A stretch of DNA of 64,000 nt, taken from Lachnospiraceae bacterium (lineage in GTDB: Bacteria; Bacillota; Clostridia; Lachnospirales; Lachnospiraceae). How positions within the stretch are numbered: position 1 is the first letter of the stretch; each line of letters opens with the position of its first letter. The translations under genes were made by a program, and so were the position numbers. The DNA is taken from assembly GCA_017618075.1 (NCBI GenBank), contig JAFZUY010000044.1:1-64000 (forward strand), given 5' to 3'. The notes beneath the pieces were generated by a model. That model ran no database searches and was not told the DNA's origin. It saw nothing but the letters and a program-made list of their open reading frames with translations. Below are positions 35,067 to 42,577 of this stretch, piece by piece.

Positions 35067-36803
35067 ATGGAAAAAAAGATTATGCTCGGAAACGAGGCTA
35101 TCGCCCGCGGTGCATATGAAGCAGGTGTCAAAGTGTCTTCAGCTTATCCCGGCACACCCAGTACCGAAATAAGCGAAAACATAGTCAAATATCCTGAAAT
35201 ATACGCAGAATGGTCACCTAACGAAAAGGTGGCAATGGAAGTAGCAATCGGTGCTTCCATGAGCGGTGCAAGAGCGCTCTGCTCAATGAAAATGGTTGGT
35301 GTAAACGTTGCATCAGACCCTCTTTACACAGTATCTTACATCGGAGTTAACGGCGGATTGGTACTTGTTGCTGCCGACGACCCCGGTCTTTACTCATCAC
35401 AGAACGAACAGGATTCAAGATGTGTTGCCAGAGTAGCACAGGTTCCCGTTCTTGAACCTTCGGATTCTTCCGAAGCCAAAGAATTTACCAAACTCGCATT
35501 CGAATTATCGGAAAAATATGACTGTCCGATTATGATCAGAACAACCACACGTCTTGCTCACAGCCAGGGTGTAGTTGAACTTTGCGACAGAATAGAAGTG
35601 GAAGACAAGCCTTATGAAAGATGCGTTCCCAAGAACGTTATGATGCCTGCAATGGCTAAGGGCAGACACGTATTCGTAGAGAAGCGTCTAAAAGATATGG
35701 CAGCAGATGCCTGCAGCCTTCCCATCAACAAGGTTGAAATGAACGATACCAAGATCGGTGTAATCACATCCGGTATTCCTTATCAGTACGTAAAAGAAGC
35801 ACTTCCCAACGCCTCTGTACTTAAGCTTGGTCTGGTTCATCCTCTTCCTCAGAAGCTTATTGAAGATTTTGCATCAAAAGTAGATACACTTTACGTAATA
35901 GAAGAACTCGAGCCACTTATTGAAGAGCAGGTTAAGTCCTGGGGCATTAAGTGCCACGGCAAAGATATCCTTACTGTTCAGGGCGAGTATTCAGCCAATA
36001 TGCTTAGAAAGGCTGTTTTAGGAGAAGAGGTTAATACAGACGAGCCTGCAAAGGTTCCCGCAAGACCTCCCATTCTCTGCCCCGGATGTCCTCACAGAAG
36101 CACATTTACCGTTTTAAATGAGCTTAAACTTCATGCAGCAGGAGATATCGGCTGTTACACTTTGGGCGCTGTAGCACCTCTTAACGTAATCGATACGACC
36201 GTTTGTATGGGTTCATCCATATCAACTCTTCACGGTATGGAAAAAGCAAAAGGCAAAGATTATATCAAGAACTGGGTTGCTGTAATCGGTGATTCAACAT
36301 TCCTTCACACAGGTATCAACTCACTTCTTAACATGGTATACAACAAGGCAACAGGTACTGTTATCATTGTAGATAACTCAACCACAGGTATGACAGGTCA
36401 TCAGGATCATGCAGCTACAGGCAAGACATTAAGCGGTGAAGCAACATATGCAGTTGATTTAGTCGACCTCTGCCATGCGCTTGGTGTTGAATTTGTAACC
36501 GTTGTTAATGCTTTCGATACAGAGAAATTAAAAGCAACAATTAAAGAAGAAGTTGCAAGAGATGCTGTTTCCGTAATTATTTCACAGGCACCCTGCGCTT
36601 TACTTAAGACAAATATATCTCATAAAAAATGTTACACGATTCCCGACAAGTGTAAGAAATGCGGCGTATGCTTAAAGCCCGGTTGTCCCGCTATGAGCAA
36701 GAATGCGGACGGAACAATCAAGATTGACGATACAATGTGTAACGGCTGCGGACTTTGTGCATCAAGATGTAAGTTCGGTGCAATCGAGACAAGAGAGGTG
36801 TAA
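35067..36803 (+). CDS. iorA: Indolepyruvate:ferredoxin oxidoreductase, alpha subunit
   Basis: A 578-residue TPP-dependent 2-oxoacid oxidoreductase subunit. It has the pyrimidine domain (GNEAIARGAYEAGVKVSSAYPGTPSTEI), a TPP motif region (GDIGCYTLG ... GDSTFLHTGINSLLN), and two C-terminal [4Fe-4S] motifs (CKKCGVCLKPGCP, CNGCGLCASRCK). With the beta subunit it oxidises arylpyruvates such as indolepyruvate and phenylpyruvate to aryl-acetyl-CoA, reducing ferredoxin; in reverse it can make aromatic amino-acid precursors from aryl acetates. The start is 35067, after GGAGG at eight bases; the in-frame ATG at 35043 lies before that site. iorB starts two bases after its stop. Confidence 0.95.
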   Translation: MEKKIMLGNEAIARGAYEAGVKVSSAYPGTPSTEISENIVKYPEIYAEWSPNEKVAMEVAIGASMSGARALCSMKMVGVNVASDPLYTVSYIGVNGGLVLVAADDPGLYSSQNEQDSRCVARVAQVPVLEPSDSSEAKEFTKLAFELSEKYDCPIMIRTTTRLAHSQGVVELCDRIEVEDKPYERCVPKNVMMPAMAKGRHVFVEKRLKDMAADACSLPINKVEMNDTKIGVITSGIPYQYVKEALPNASVLKLGLVHPLPQKLIEDFASKVDTLYVIEELEPLIEEQVKSWGIKCHGKDILTVQGEYSANMLRKAVLGEEVNTDEPAKVPARPPILCPGCPHRSTFTVLNELKLHAAGDIGCYTLGAVAPLNVIDTTVCMGSSISTLHGMEKAKGKDYIKNWVAVIGDSTFLHTGINSLLNMVYNKATGTVIIVDNSTTGMTGHQDHAATGKTLSGEATYAVDLVDLCHALGVEFVTVVNAFDTEKLKATIKEEVARDAVSVIISQAPCALLKTNISHKKCYTIPDKCKKCGVCLKPGCPAMSKNADGTIKIDDTMCNGCGLCASRCKFGAIETREV

Positions 36804-36805
36804 GC

Positions 36806-37375
36806 ATGGAAACAAAGAGTATTATGATAGTAGGTGTAGGCGGTCAGGGTACTTTGCTTACAAGTAGAATATTAGGCGGTGTCATCACAGACGCAGGATA
36901 TGATGTAAAGCTTTCGGAAGTTCATGGTATGGCACAGCGTGGCGGTTCCGTAGTTACTTTCGTTCGTTACGGTGAAAAGGTTTATGAGCCCATCGTAGAA
37001 GAAGGTTGCGCAGACGTTCTTATCGCATTTGAGAGACTTGAAGCATTACGTTATGCTCATTTCCTCAAAAAAGACGGTGTTTTAATCGTAAACGACCAGA
37101 GAATCGACCCCATGACAGTTCTTACGGGAGCAGCAGAATATCCCGAGAACATCATCGAAGATTTAAAGAAAAAATACAAAGTAATCGATATCGATGCAAT
37201 GGCTGAGGCAAAAAAGATCGGCAATGCAAGAGTATTCAACACAATCATCGTGGGTATTGCCGCAAAGCATATGGATTTTGAGAAGGATGAATGGTTAAAG
37301 GTTATCGAAAAGACCGTTCCCGCAAAGACCATCGATATCAACAAAGCTGCTTTTGAAGCAGGATATAACTTATAA
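36806..37375 (+). CDS. iorB: Indolepyruvate:ferredoxin oxidoreductase, beta subunit
   Basis: A 189-residue gamma-domain-type subunit: IMIVGVGGQGTLLTSRILGG at the N-terminus, EVHGMAQRGGSVVTFVRYG, and ADVLIAFERLEALR are typical. It is encoded two bases after iorA with GAGAGGTG overlapping the iorA end as ribosome site. Works only with IorA. Confidence 0.95.
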   Translation: METKSIMIVGVGGQGTLLTSRILGGVITDAGYDVKLSEVHGMAQRGGSVVTFVRYGEKVYEPIVEEGCADVLIAFERLEALRYAHFLKKDGVLIVNDQRIDPMTVLTGAAEYPENIIEDLKKKYKVIDIDAMAEAKKIGNARVFNTIIVGIAAKHMDFEKDEWLKVIEKTVPAKTIDINKAAFEAGYNL

Positions 37376-37442
37376 AATTTTTAGGAAGATTTTTATAAGA
37401 CGCGCAAACAATTATTTCCAAGAAAAATGAGGTTACCAAAGT

Positions 37443-38744
37443 ATGATTTGGAATGAAGCAAGAGAATGCATGAGCCGTGACGAGATGGCCAACATGCAGG
37501 GAGCCAGACTCAGAAAACAGGTTTCAAACGTTTATCACAACGTGGAATTTTACCGTAAAAAAATGCAGGCAATCGGACTCGAACCCGGGGATATTAAGGG
37601 TATTGAGGATATTACCAAACTTCCTTTTACAACAAAGAACGATTTAAGAGACAATTATCCTTTCGGTCTTTTGGCTGTTCCTAAATCACAGATTGTGCGT
37701 GTACACGCATCCAGCGGTACCACAGGAAAGGCAACCGTTGTTGCATATACAAGAAGAGATATCGAAGCATGGCAGGAATGTGTTGCAAGAGATCTTGTAA
37801 TGTGCGGTATCTCCAAAGAAGACATGATTCAGGTAGCATACGGCTACGGCCTTTTCACCGGTGGCTTAGGCCTTCATTACGGTGCAGAAAACTTAGGCTG
37901 TATGACAGTTCCCATGTCTACAGGTAACACCAAGAGACTCGTTACCATGATGGAAGATTTCGGCGTAACGGCTATTGCATGTACACCTTCATACCTTCTT
38001 CATATTGCTGAAGTAATTGAGGAAATGGGTGTCAGAGACAAACTGAAATTAAAGACCGCTATTTGCGGAGCTGAGCCCTGGACCGAAAAGATGAGACAGC
38101 AGATTGAAGAGAAGCTTAATATTCATGCACATGATATTTACGGTCTCTCCGAAGTGTGCGGACCGGGTGTTGCCTGTGACTGTTCTTTCCACAAAGGACT
38201 TCATATTCAGGAAGATCATTTCTTTGCGGAAATCGTTGATAAAGAGACACTTTATCCTGTAGATGACGGAGTGGTCGGAGAACTTGTATTTACAACACTT
38301 ACAAAAGAAGGTTTGCCTCTTTTACGATATCGTACAAAGGACCTTACAAGTATCGATCATTCTACATGTGACTGCGGACGTACAACTCCGAGAATTTCCA
38401 AATTCAAAGGCAGAAGCGATGATATGCTTATCATCCGCGGCGTAAACGTATTCCCTTCACAGGTTGAAACAGCTCTTCTTGAGATTGACGGTGTATCACC
38501 TCATTACCAGATGATAGTTGACAGAGTAAACAACCTCGATACACTCGAAGTTCAGGTAGAGGTTAACGAAGACGTATTATTCGACGAAATCAGAGAGATG
38601 GAAAACCTTACCAAGAAGATTTCCGCTGCTTTACAGAGCGCTCTTCTTATTGCTGTTAAGGTTAAACTCGTTGAGCCGAGATCTTTGGATCGTTTCGAAG
38701 GCAAATCAAAGAGAGTAATTGACAAGAGAGTATTTGAAGATTAG
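37443..38744 (+). CDS. paaK: Phenylacetate-CoA ligase
   Basis: A 433-residue acyl-adenylate-forming ligase. Motifs: P-loop-like HASSGTTGKATVV near 88, YGLSEVCGPGVA, RTKDLT, and GRSDDMLIIRGVNVFPSQVE near 325, followed by a C-terminal AMP-binding domain. It activates aryl acetates to CoA thioesters, so next to iorAB it makes either the substrate for reductive arylpyruvate synthesis or recovers free acids. It follows iorB by 67 bases and is followed 11 bases later by the ACT gene, a common arrangement in anaerobes. Confidence 0.93.
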   Translation: MIWNEARECMSRDEMANMQGARLRKQVSNVYHNVEFYRKKMQAIGLEPGDIKGIEDITKLPFTTKNDLRDNYPFGLLAVPKSQIVRVHASSGTTGKATVVAYTRRDIEAWQECVARDLVMCGISKEDMIQVAYGYGLFTGGLGLHYGAENLGCMTVPMSTGNTKRLVTMMEDFGVTAIACTPSYLLHIAEVIEEMGVRDKLKLKTAICGAEPWTEKMRQQIEEKLNIHAHDIYGLSEVCGPGVACDCSFHKGLHIQEDHFFAEIVDKETLYPVDDGVVGELVFTTLTKEGLPLLRYRTKDLTSIDHSTCDCGRTTPRISKFKGRSDDMLIIRGVNVFPSQVETALLEIDGVSPHYQMIVDRVNNLDTLEVQVEVNEDVLFDEIREMENLTKKISAALQSALLIAVKVKLVEPRSLDRFEGKSKRVIDKRVFED

Positions 38745-38755
38745 GGGGTGACAGT

Positions 38756-39184
38756 ATGTATTTAAAACAGTTGACGGTATTTCTTGAAAATAGAGAAGGA
38801 AGACTTGACAGCGTAACAGATATCCTTGCTAAGAACGATATTAACATAGTATGTCTGTCACTTGCGGATACGAGCGAATACGGTGTACTTAGAATGATAG
38901 TTTCCGATCCCGATAAGGCAAAAGCTGTTTTAAAAGAAGCAGGCTGCCTTGCAAGACTTACAGATGTTCTTGCAATCAGTATGGAACAGAAGGCAGGTTC
39001 ACTTAACCGCCTTACCAAGATTCTTACATCCGATGGTATTAACATCGAGTACATGTATACTCTTAACTCAAGCCGCGAAGCCGGTTCAATGATCATAAAA
39101 GTAACCGACATCGACAAGGGCTATGATGCAGTTAAGAAAGCAGGACTTACACTCGTAGATCCCGAGGCTGCTTACTCAATGTAA
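38756..39184 (+). CDS. Tandem ACT-domain protein
   Basis: A 142-residue protein made of two ACT domains (about 1-67: LKQLTVFLENREGRLDSVTDILAKNDINI; about 70-140: VLAISMEQKAGSLNRLTKILTSDGINI). ACT pairs bind amino acids, so it probably senses an aromatic or branched amino acid for the ior-paaK pathway; the ligand is inference. AGGGGGTG precedes ATG. Last gene of the operon, ended by the palindrome terminator at 39208. Confidence 0.9.
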   Translation: MYLKQLTVFLENREGRLDSVTDILAKNDINIVCLSLADTSEYGVLRMIVSDPDKAKAVLKEAGCLARLTDVLAISMEQKAGSLNRLTKILTSDGINIEYMYTLNSSREAGSMIIKVTDIDKGYDAVKKAGLTLVDPEAAYSM

Positions 39185-39207
39185 ATTCAAATCTTTAAAA
39201 GATTTAT

Positions 39208-39243
39208 GGTGCCTGACTCGCAAAGCGTGTCTGGCACCTTTTT
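39208..39243 (+). terminator. Terminator of the ior-paaK operon made of the dispersed palindrome (copy 3)
   Basis: GGTGCCTGAC ... GTCTGGCACC around TCGCAAAGCGT, followed by TTTTT. Same family as 9614, 34943 and 49325. Confidence 0.9.
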
Positions 39244-39324
39244 GTTTTCTATAACTTTTAAATAAATCTTATAATGCATGAGATATAAGCAAAAATGCAT
39301 GACATATTATAGACTAGCCATAAA

Positions 39325-39353
39325 TTGATTGATAAAATTAAAAGGTTTATAAA
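39325..39353 (+). promoter_or_regulatory. Promoter of the riboswitch / surface-protein gene
   Basis: TTGATT, a 17-base spacer and TATAAA. The expected start near 39360 falls right at the first G of the aptamer core. Confidence 0.6.
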
Positions 39354-39425
39354 AAATGAGGGCAAACTATCCGTGAGGGTAGGACGCAAAGTTGTAAGCC
39401 TTTGGCTTTTAAAGGTGGTTTAACT
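39354..39425 (+). ncRNA. Cyclic di-GMP-I (GEMM-I) type riboswitch aptamer
   Basis: The core GGGCAAAC - CTATCC-GTGA-GGGTAG - GACGCAAAG is the GEMM-I signature, with a GNRA tetraloop on the P2-like hairpin. A second hairpin (GCCTTT ... AAAGGTGG) follows. The G that aligns to Vc2 G20 (39362) is kept, favouring c-di-GMP over cGAMP. I cannot see a clear closing P1, and the predicted start site lies very close to the core, so the 5' boundary is uncertain. A terminator follows at once. Confidence 0.8.
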
Positions 39426-39463
39426 GCAATCAGATTAAGATAATTCTTGTTTGATTGCTTTTT
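39426..39463 (+). terminator. Riboswitch expression-platform terminator
   Basis: GCAATCA ... TGATTGC stem with further pairing (AAGA/TCTT) inside, then TTTTTG. Its left arm directly follows the aptamer, and about 45 bases separate it from the surface-protein start, so ligand binding could control read-through. Whether c-di-GMP turns the gene on or off cannot be read from sequence alone. Confidence 0.75.
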
Positions 39464-39507
39464 GTTTATAGGAACATGTAATAGTGCAAAATTATGAGGG
39501 GGTTTGT

Positions 39508-42411
39508 ATGAAGAAAAAGAGAATAATTAAAAAAACATTGATGTTTTTTGCAGGGATTGCTATTCTTTTGGGGTATTTTTCTTCTTCATGGATGACAATG
39601 TCGGTAAAAGCGTATTCAAAAGTTTATGATAGGGGTCCTTATTCCACGTATTCACCCGAGAATGTACGTGATCTTATCAGGTGGGATGGTGAAAGCCCTG
39701 ACAATCCAGTTTATATAAAACTTTATAATGATTTAGAATATTCTGGTTGTATACTACTTGTAGGATATGGGGTTGTTGATTTAAATAATCATCGTATTTA
39801 TGCTGCTTCAACCAATGTACAAGGTCCAACCACAGGTGTAGAGGATTGGTGGGATTATGATAGTAATACATATCAAAGTTCTTATATAAAAATTATGGGT
39901 CCTGGAACAATTGATAATTTAGATGCTAAAGCGGTTCAGCGTTCTTCCGGTGGCGCGCTTTGGCTTGCTTATTATGGTAATAGTACACTTGAACTTGAAA
40001 ATGTAAAAGTTTCAGGAAAAACAAATGGTGTTTACTTGGTTGATAATTCAAAACTTATTTTATCTGGTGGCACTAAAATAGAAAAATGTGGTGAGTATTG
40101 TATTTGGGCGATAAGTAATTCTTCTGTCACTATAAAAGACGCAGAACTGTCTTTTGAAGAACCGATAGGAGGGTCTTCACATACAATAGGTGGTGTTTTG
40201 CTTGAAAACAATGCATCCCTTATTGTTGAAAGCGGAACTATAAAATCTGAAAATACGTACAGTAGCAACGGTGTATTTTTAAAAGATAATTCAAAATTTA
40301 TAGCCCCGGCAGGCACGCTTGTCAATTGTTCTTGTTCTTGTCCTTCGGATAAAGTTATTGTGTCTTATATGCCAAATTATACGGGCAATGATAATATATA
40401 TAAAGTAGCAGCAAATAAATCAGGTTATAGATTAGACCAAAACATTATAGACCGCCCAGGCTATGCTATCAAAAGTTGGAATACCCAGCCGGATGGTAAG
40501 GGAACTTCTTATAGATATGACGAAGTTGTTTCATTTGACTCCGAAACAACGCTTTATGCAATATGGACTGATGTTTTTGATATAAATTACAGTACCAATG
40601 GTGGTAATTTTGTTTCAAATTATCCTACAAATTATACTTTCGGAACGGATGTTACTTTGTCTGATGAAAATGTTATAAAAAAAGACGGTTATACATTTGA
40701 CGGTTGGTATACAAATCAAAATTTTGACGGAACAAAAATTACATCTATTTCTTCCACAGAGTACGGACACAAATATTTATATGCAAAGTGGAATCCAAAT
40801 ACATATAATGTTAGGTTTGTAACAAATGGAGGAATGATTAATACAAATAATGTTGACAATTATATCTGTGGTACAGGAGCAACTCTTCCCGATGCAAACG
40901 ATATTTATCTGACCGGAAATACGTTTGAGGGCTGGTACGATAATGAAAAATTAAACGGAACTCCTTTTACGGAAATAACAGCAACAGATTTCGGTGATAA
41001 AACTTATTATGCTAAATGGTCGTTTAATACATATAATGTAAATCTGGTAACAAACGAAGGAACCATAAAAACCAATGATGTAACCGAATATACGTACAGT
41101 AAAGGTGCTAAACTTCCTAATGCTGATGATGTTGAAAGAACAGGATATACATTTGAAAACTGGTATGAAGATGCATCTTTTACGGGCAATGCCGTAACTT
41201 TCATTACTGATTCGGAAATCGGTGATAAGACATATTATGCAAACTGGACTCCGCATAAGTATACGGTATCTTTTGATTCTAACGGCGGAACAGGAACGAT
41301 GACTGACCAGACAAGGAAATATGATGACGGAATATCACTTCCGGACAATTCATTTACTTTTGACGGTCATACCTTTGCGGGCTGGAATACAAGTGCAGAC
41401 GGAGCAGGTAAAGCATATGCTTACAATGCAACAGCTAACATTTCAGATGGCGAAGGAGATACAGTAATTCTTTATGCACAGTGGACTACCAATGAATATG
41501 TAATCACCTGGGCAAATGAAGACGGAACTGTTCTTGAAACCGACACGGATGCAGAATATGGTTCAACACCTGAATATAACGGAGAAGAACCGACCAAAGC
41601 AGCAGCAAATCAGCATTCATATATATTTGCAGGATGGAACCCTGAGGTTACTACTGTGACAGGATCGGCTACATATACCGCTAAGTTTACCGAAGTAGCT
41701 GATGTTTATACAATAACATTTGATGCAAACGGAGGTACGGTTAATCCTTCATCTGACATAACGAATGTAGAATTTAAATTAACGTCACTTCCTACACCTG
41801 TTTATGAGGGATATGAATTTACCGGATGGTATACATCGGCTGAGGGCGGAACTGAAATAACAACAGATACTGTATTTACTTCCAGTCAGACGATATATGC
41901 TCACTATAATGAAATACAGAATACTGAAGAACCTGAAGAACCCGAAATTCCTGAGGAACCCGAAGAACCTAAGAAAGCGACCAATTATCTCGACGAACTT
42001 TATGCAAGGCTTGAAAATGCAAGAATACTGGGCGGAGAGCAGACGGTAGAATGGAATGCAGGAGATTCTCTTCCTTACGATGTAATGAAGAAACTTCAGG
42101 AGAATCCTCAGATAACGCTTGTTTTCAGTTATACATATCTGGATGAGGATTTTGAAGTTACTATACACGGATGCGATGTTCAGGCTGATCCGAATGTAAC
42201 ATGGTGCGGACCTTTATATCTTTATAGTATTTACGGAGGATATTCCGGCGAAGAAAACGGTGTAAAGGAAAGCGGAACTTATATTGTTCAGGCAGGAGAT
42301 ACATTATCTTCGTTGGCAGAGAAGTTTAATACAACAATTAAAAACCTGGTTGCATTAAACAATATTAAAGACGAAAACCTTATCTACATCGGTCAGGAAC
42401 TGAAATACTAA
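39508..42411 (+). CDS. Large surface protein with InlB-type repeats and C-terminal LysM
   Basis: A 967-residue exported protein. Signal peptide to about residue 37 (SVKAYS). Residues about 45-290 look like a right-handed beta-helix (LVGYGVVDLNNHRIYA, ESGTIKSENTYSSNGVFL). About 310-790 holds six full and one partial InlB B-repeat / Listeria-Bacteroides repeats (FDSNGG...F.GW.T....T.YA.W). A Pro/Glu linker and an unfamiliar domain (about 825-910) follow, then a LysM motif (TYIVQAGDTLSSLAEKFNTT...NLIYIGQEL) that should bind peptidoglycan. The start is 39508, after GAGGGGG; a GTG at 39484 is a poor alternative. The first half looks more AT-rich than the second and than neighbouring genes, suggesting a mosaic. 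Likely an adhesin or wall-bound protein under c-di-GMP control. Confidence 0.88.
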   Translation: MKKKRIIKKTLMFFAGIAILLGYFSSSWMTMSVKAYSKVYDRGPYSTYSPENVRDLIRWDGESPDNPVYIKLYNDLEYSGCILLVGYGVVDLNNHRIYAASTNVQGPTTGVEDWWDYDSNTYQSSYIKIMGPGTIDNLDAKAVQRSSGGALWLAYYGNSTLELENVKVSGKTNGVYLVDNSKLILSGGTKIEKCGEYCIWAISNSSVTIKDAELSFEEPIGGSSHTIGGVLLENNASLIVESGTIKSENTYSSNGVFLKDNSKFIAPAGTLVNCSCSCPSDKVIVSYMPNYTGNDNIYKVAANKSGYRLDQNIIDRPGYAIKSWNTQPDGKGTSYRYDEVVSFDSETTLYAIWTDVFDINYSTNGGNFVSNYPTNYTFGTDVTLSDENVIKKDGYTFDGWYTNQNFDGTKITSISSTEYGHKYLYAKWNPNTYNVRFVTNGGMINTNNVDNYICGTGATLPDANDIYLTGNTFEGWYDNEKLNGTPFTEITATDFGDKTYYAKWSFNTYNVNLVTNEGTIKTNDVTEYTYSKGAKLPNADDVERTGYTFENWYEDASFTGNAVTFITDSEIGDKTYYANWTPHKYTVSFDSNGGTGTMTDQTRKYDDGISLPDNSFTFDGHTFAGWNTSADGAGKAYAYNATANISDGEGDTVILYAQWTTNEYVITWANEDGTVLETDTDAEYGSTPEYNGEEPTKAAANQHSYIFAGWNPEVTTVTGSATYTAKFTEVADVYTITFDANGGTVNPSSDITNVEFKLTSLPTPVYEGYEFTGWYTSAEGGTEITTDTVFTSSQTIYAHYNEIQNTEEPEEPEIPEEPEEPKKATNYLDELYARLENARILGGEQTVEWNAGDSLPYDVMKKLQENPQITLVFSYTYLDEDFEVTIHGCDVQADPNVTWCGPLYLYSIYGGYSGEENGVKESGTYIVQAGDTLSSLAEKFNTTIKNLVALNNIKDENLIYIGQELKY

Positions 42412-42434
42412 TAAAAAATATCTTTTTGAAACAG

Positions 42435-42468
42435 GCGCTTGTGCAAATGCACAGGTGCTTTTCTTTTA
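42435..42468 (+). terminator. Terminator of the surface-protein gene
   Basis: GCGCTTGTGC / GCACAGGTGC stem (two wobbles) with an AAAT loop and TTTTCTTTT after it. Confidence 0.75.
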
Positions 42469-42577
42469 TGATGCGCTTTTATCCGCCTTTAAAATTCTTC
42501 TCTTTTATGGTAAAATTACAAAGTGTATGTGTTGAAACATACTAAAAATTTGAACAATCAGGATTTACTTAACATAT

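Noticed and set aside
42524..42541. GTATGT-GTTGAA-ACATAC inverted repeat upstream of pcrA as a LexA box
   Set aside because: It does not match the Firmicute LexA consensus (GAAC-N4-GTTC), and the spacing is different; no damage control can be claimed.
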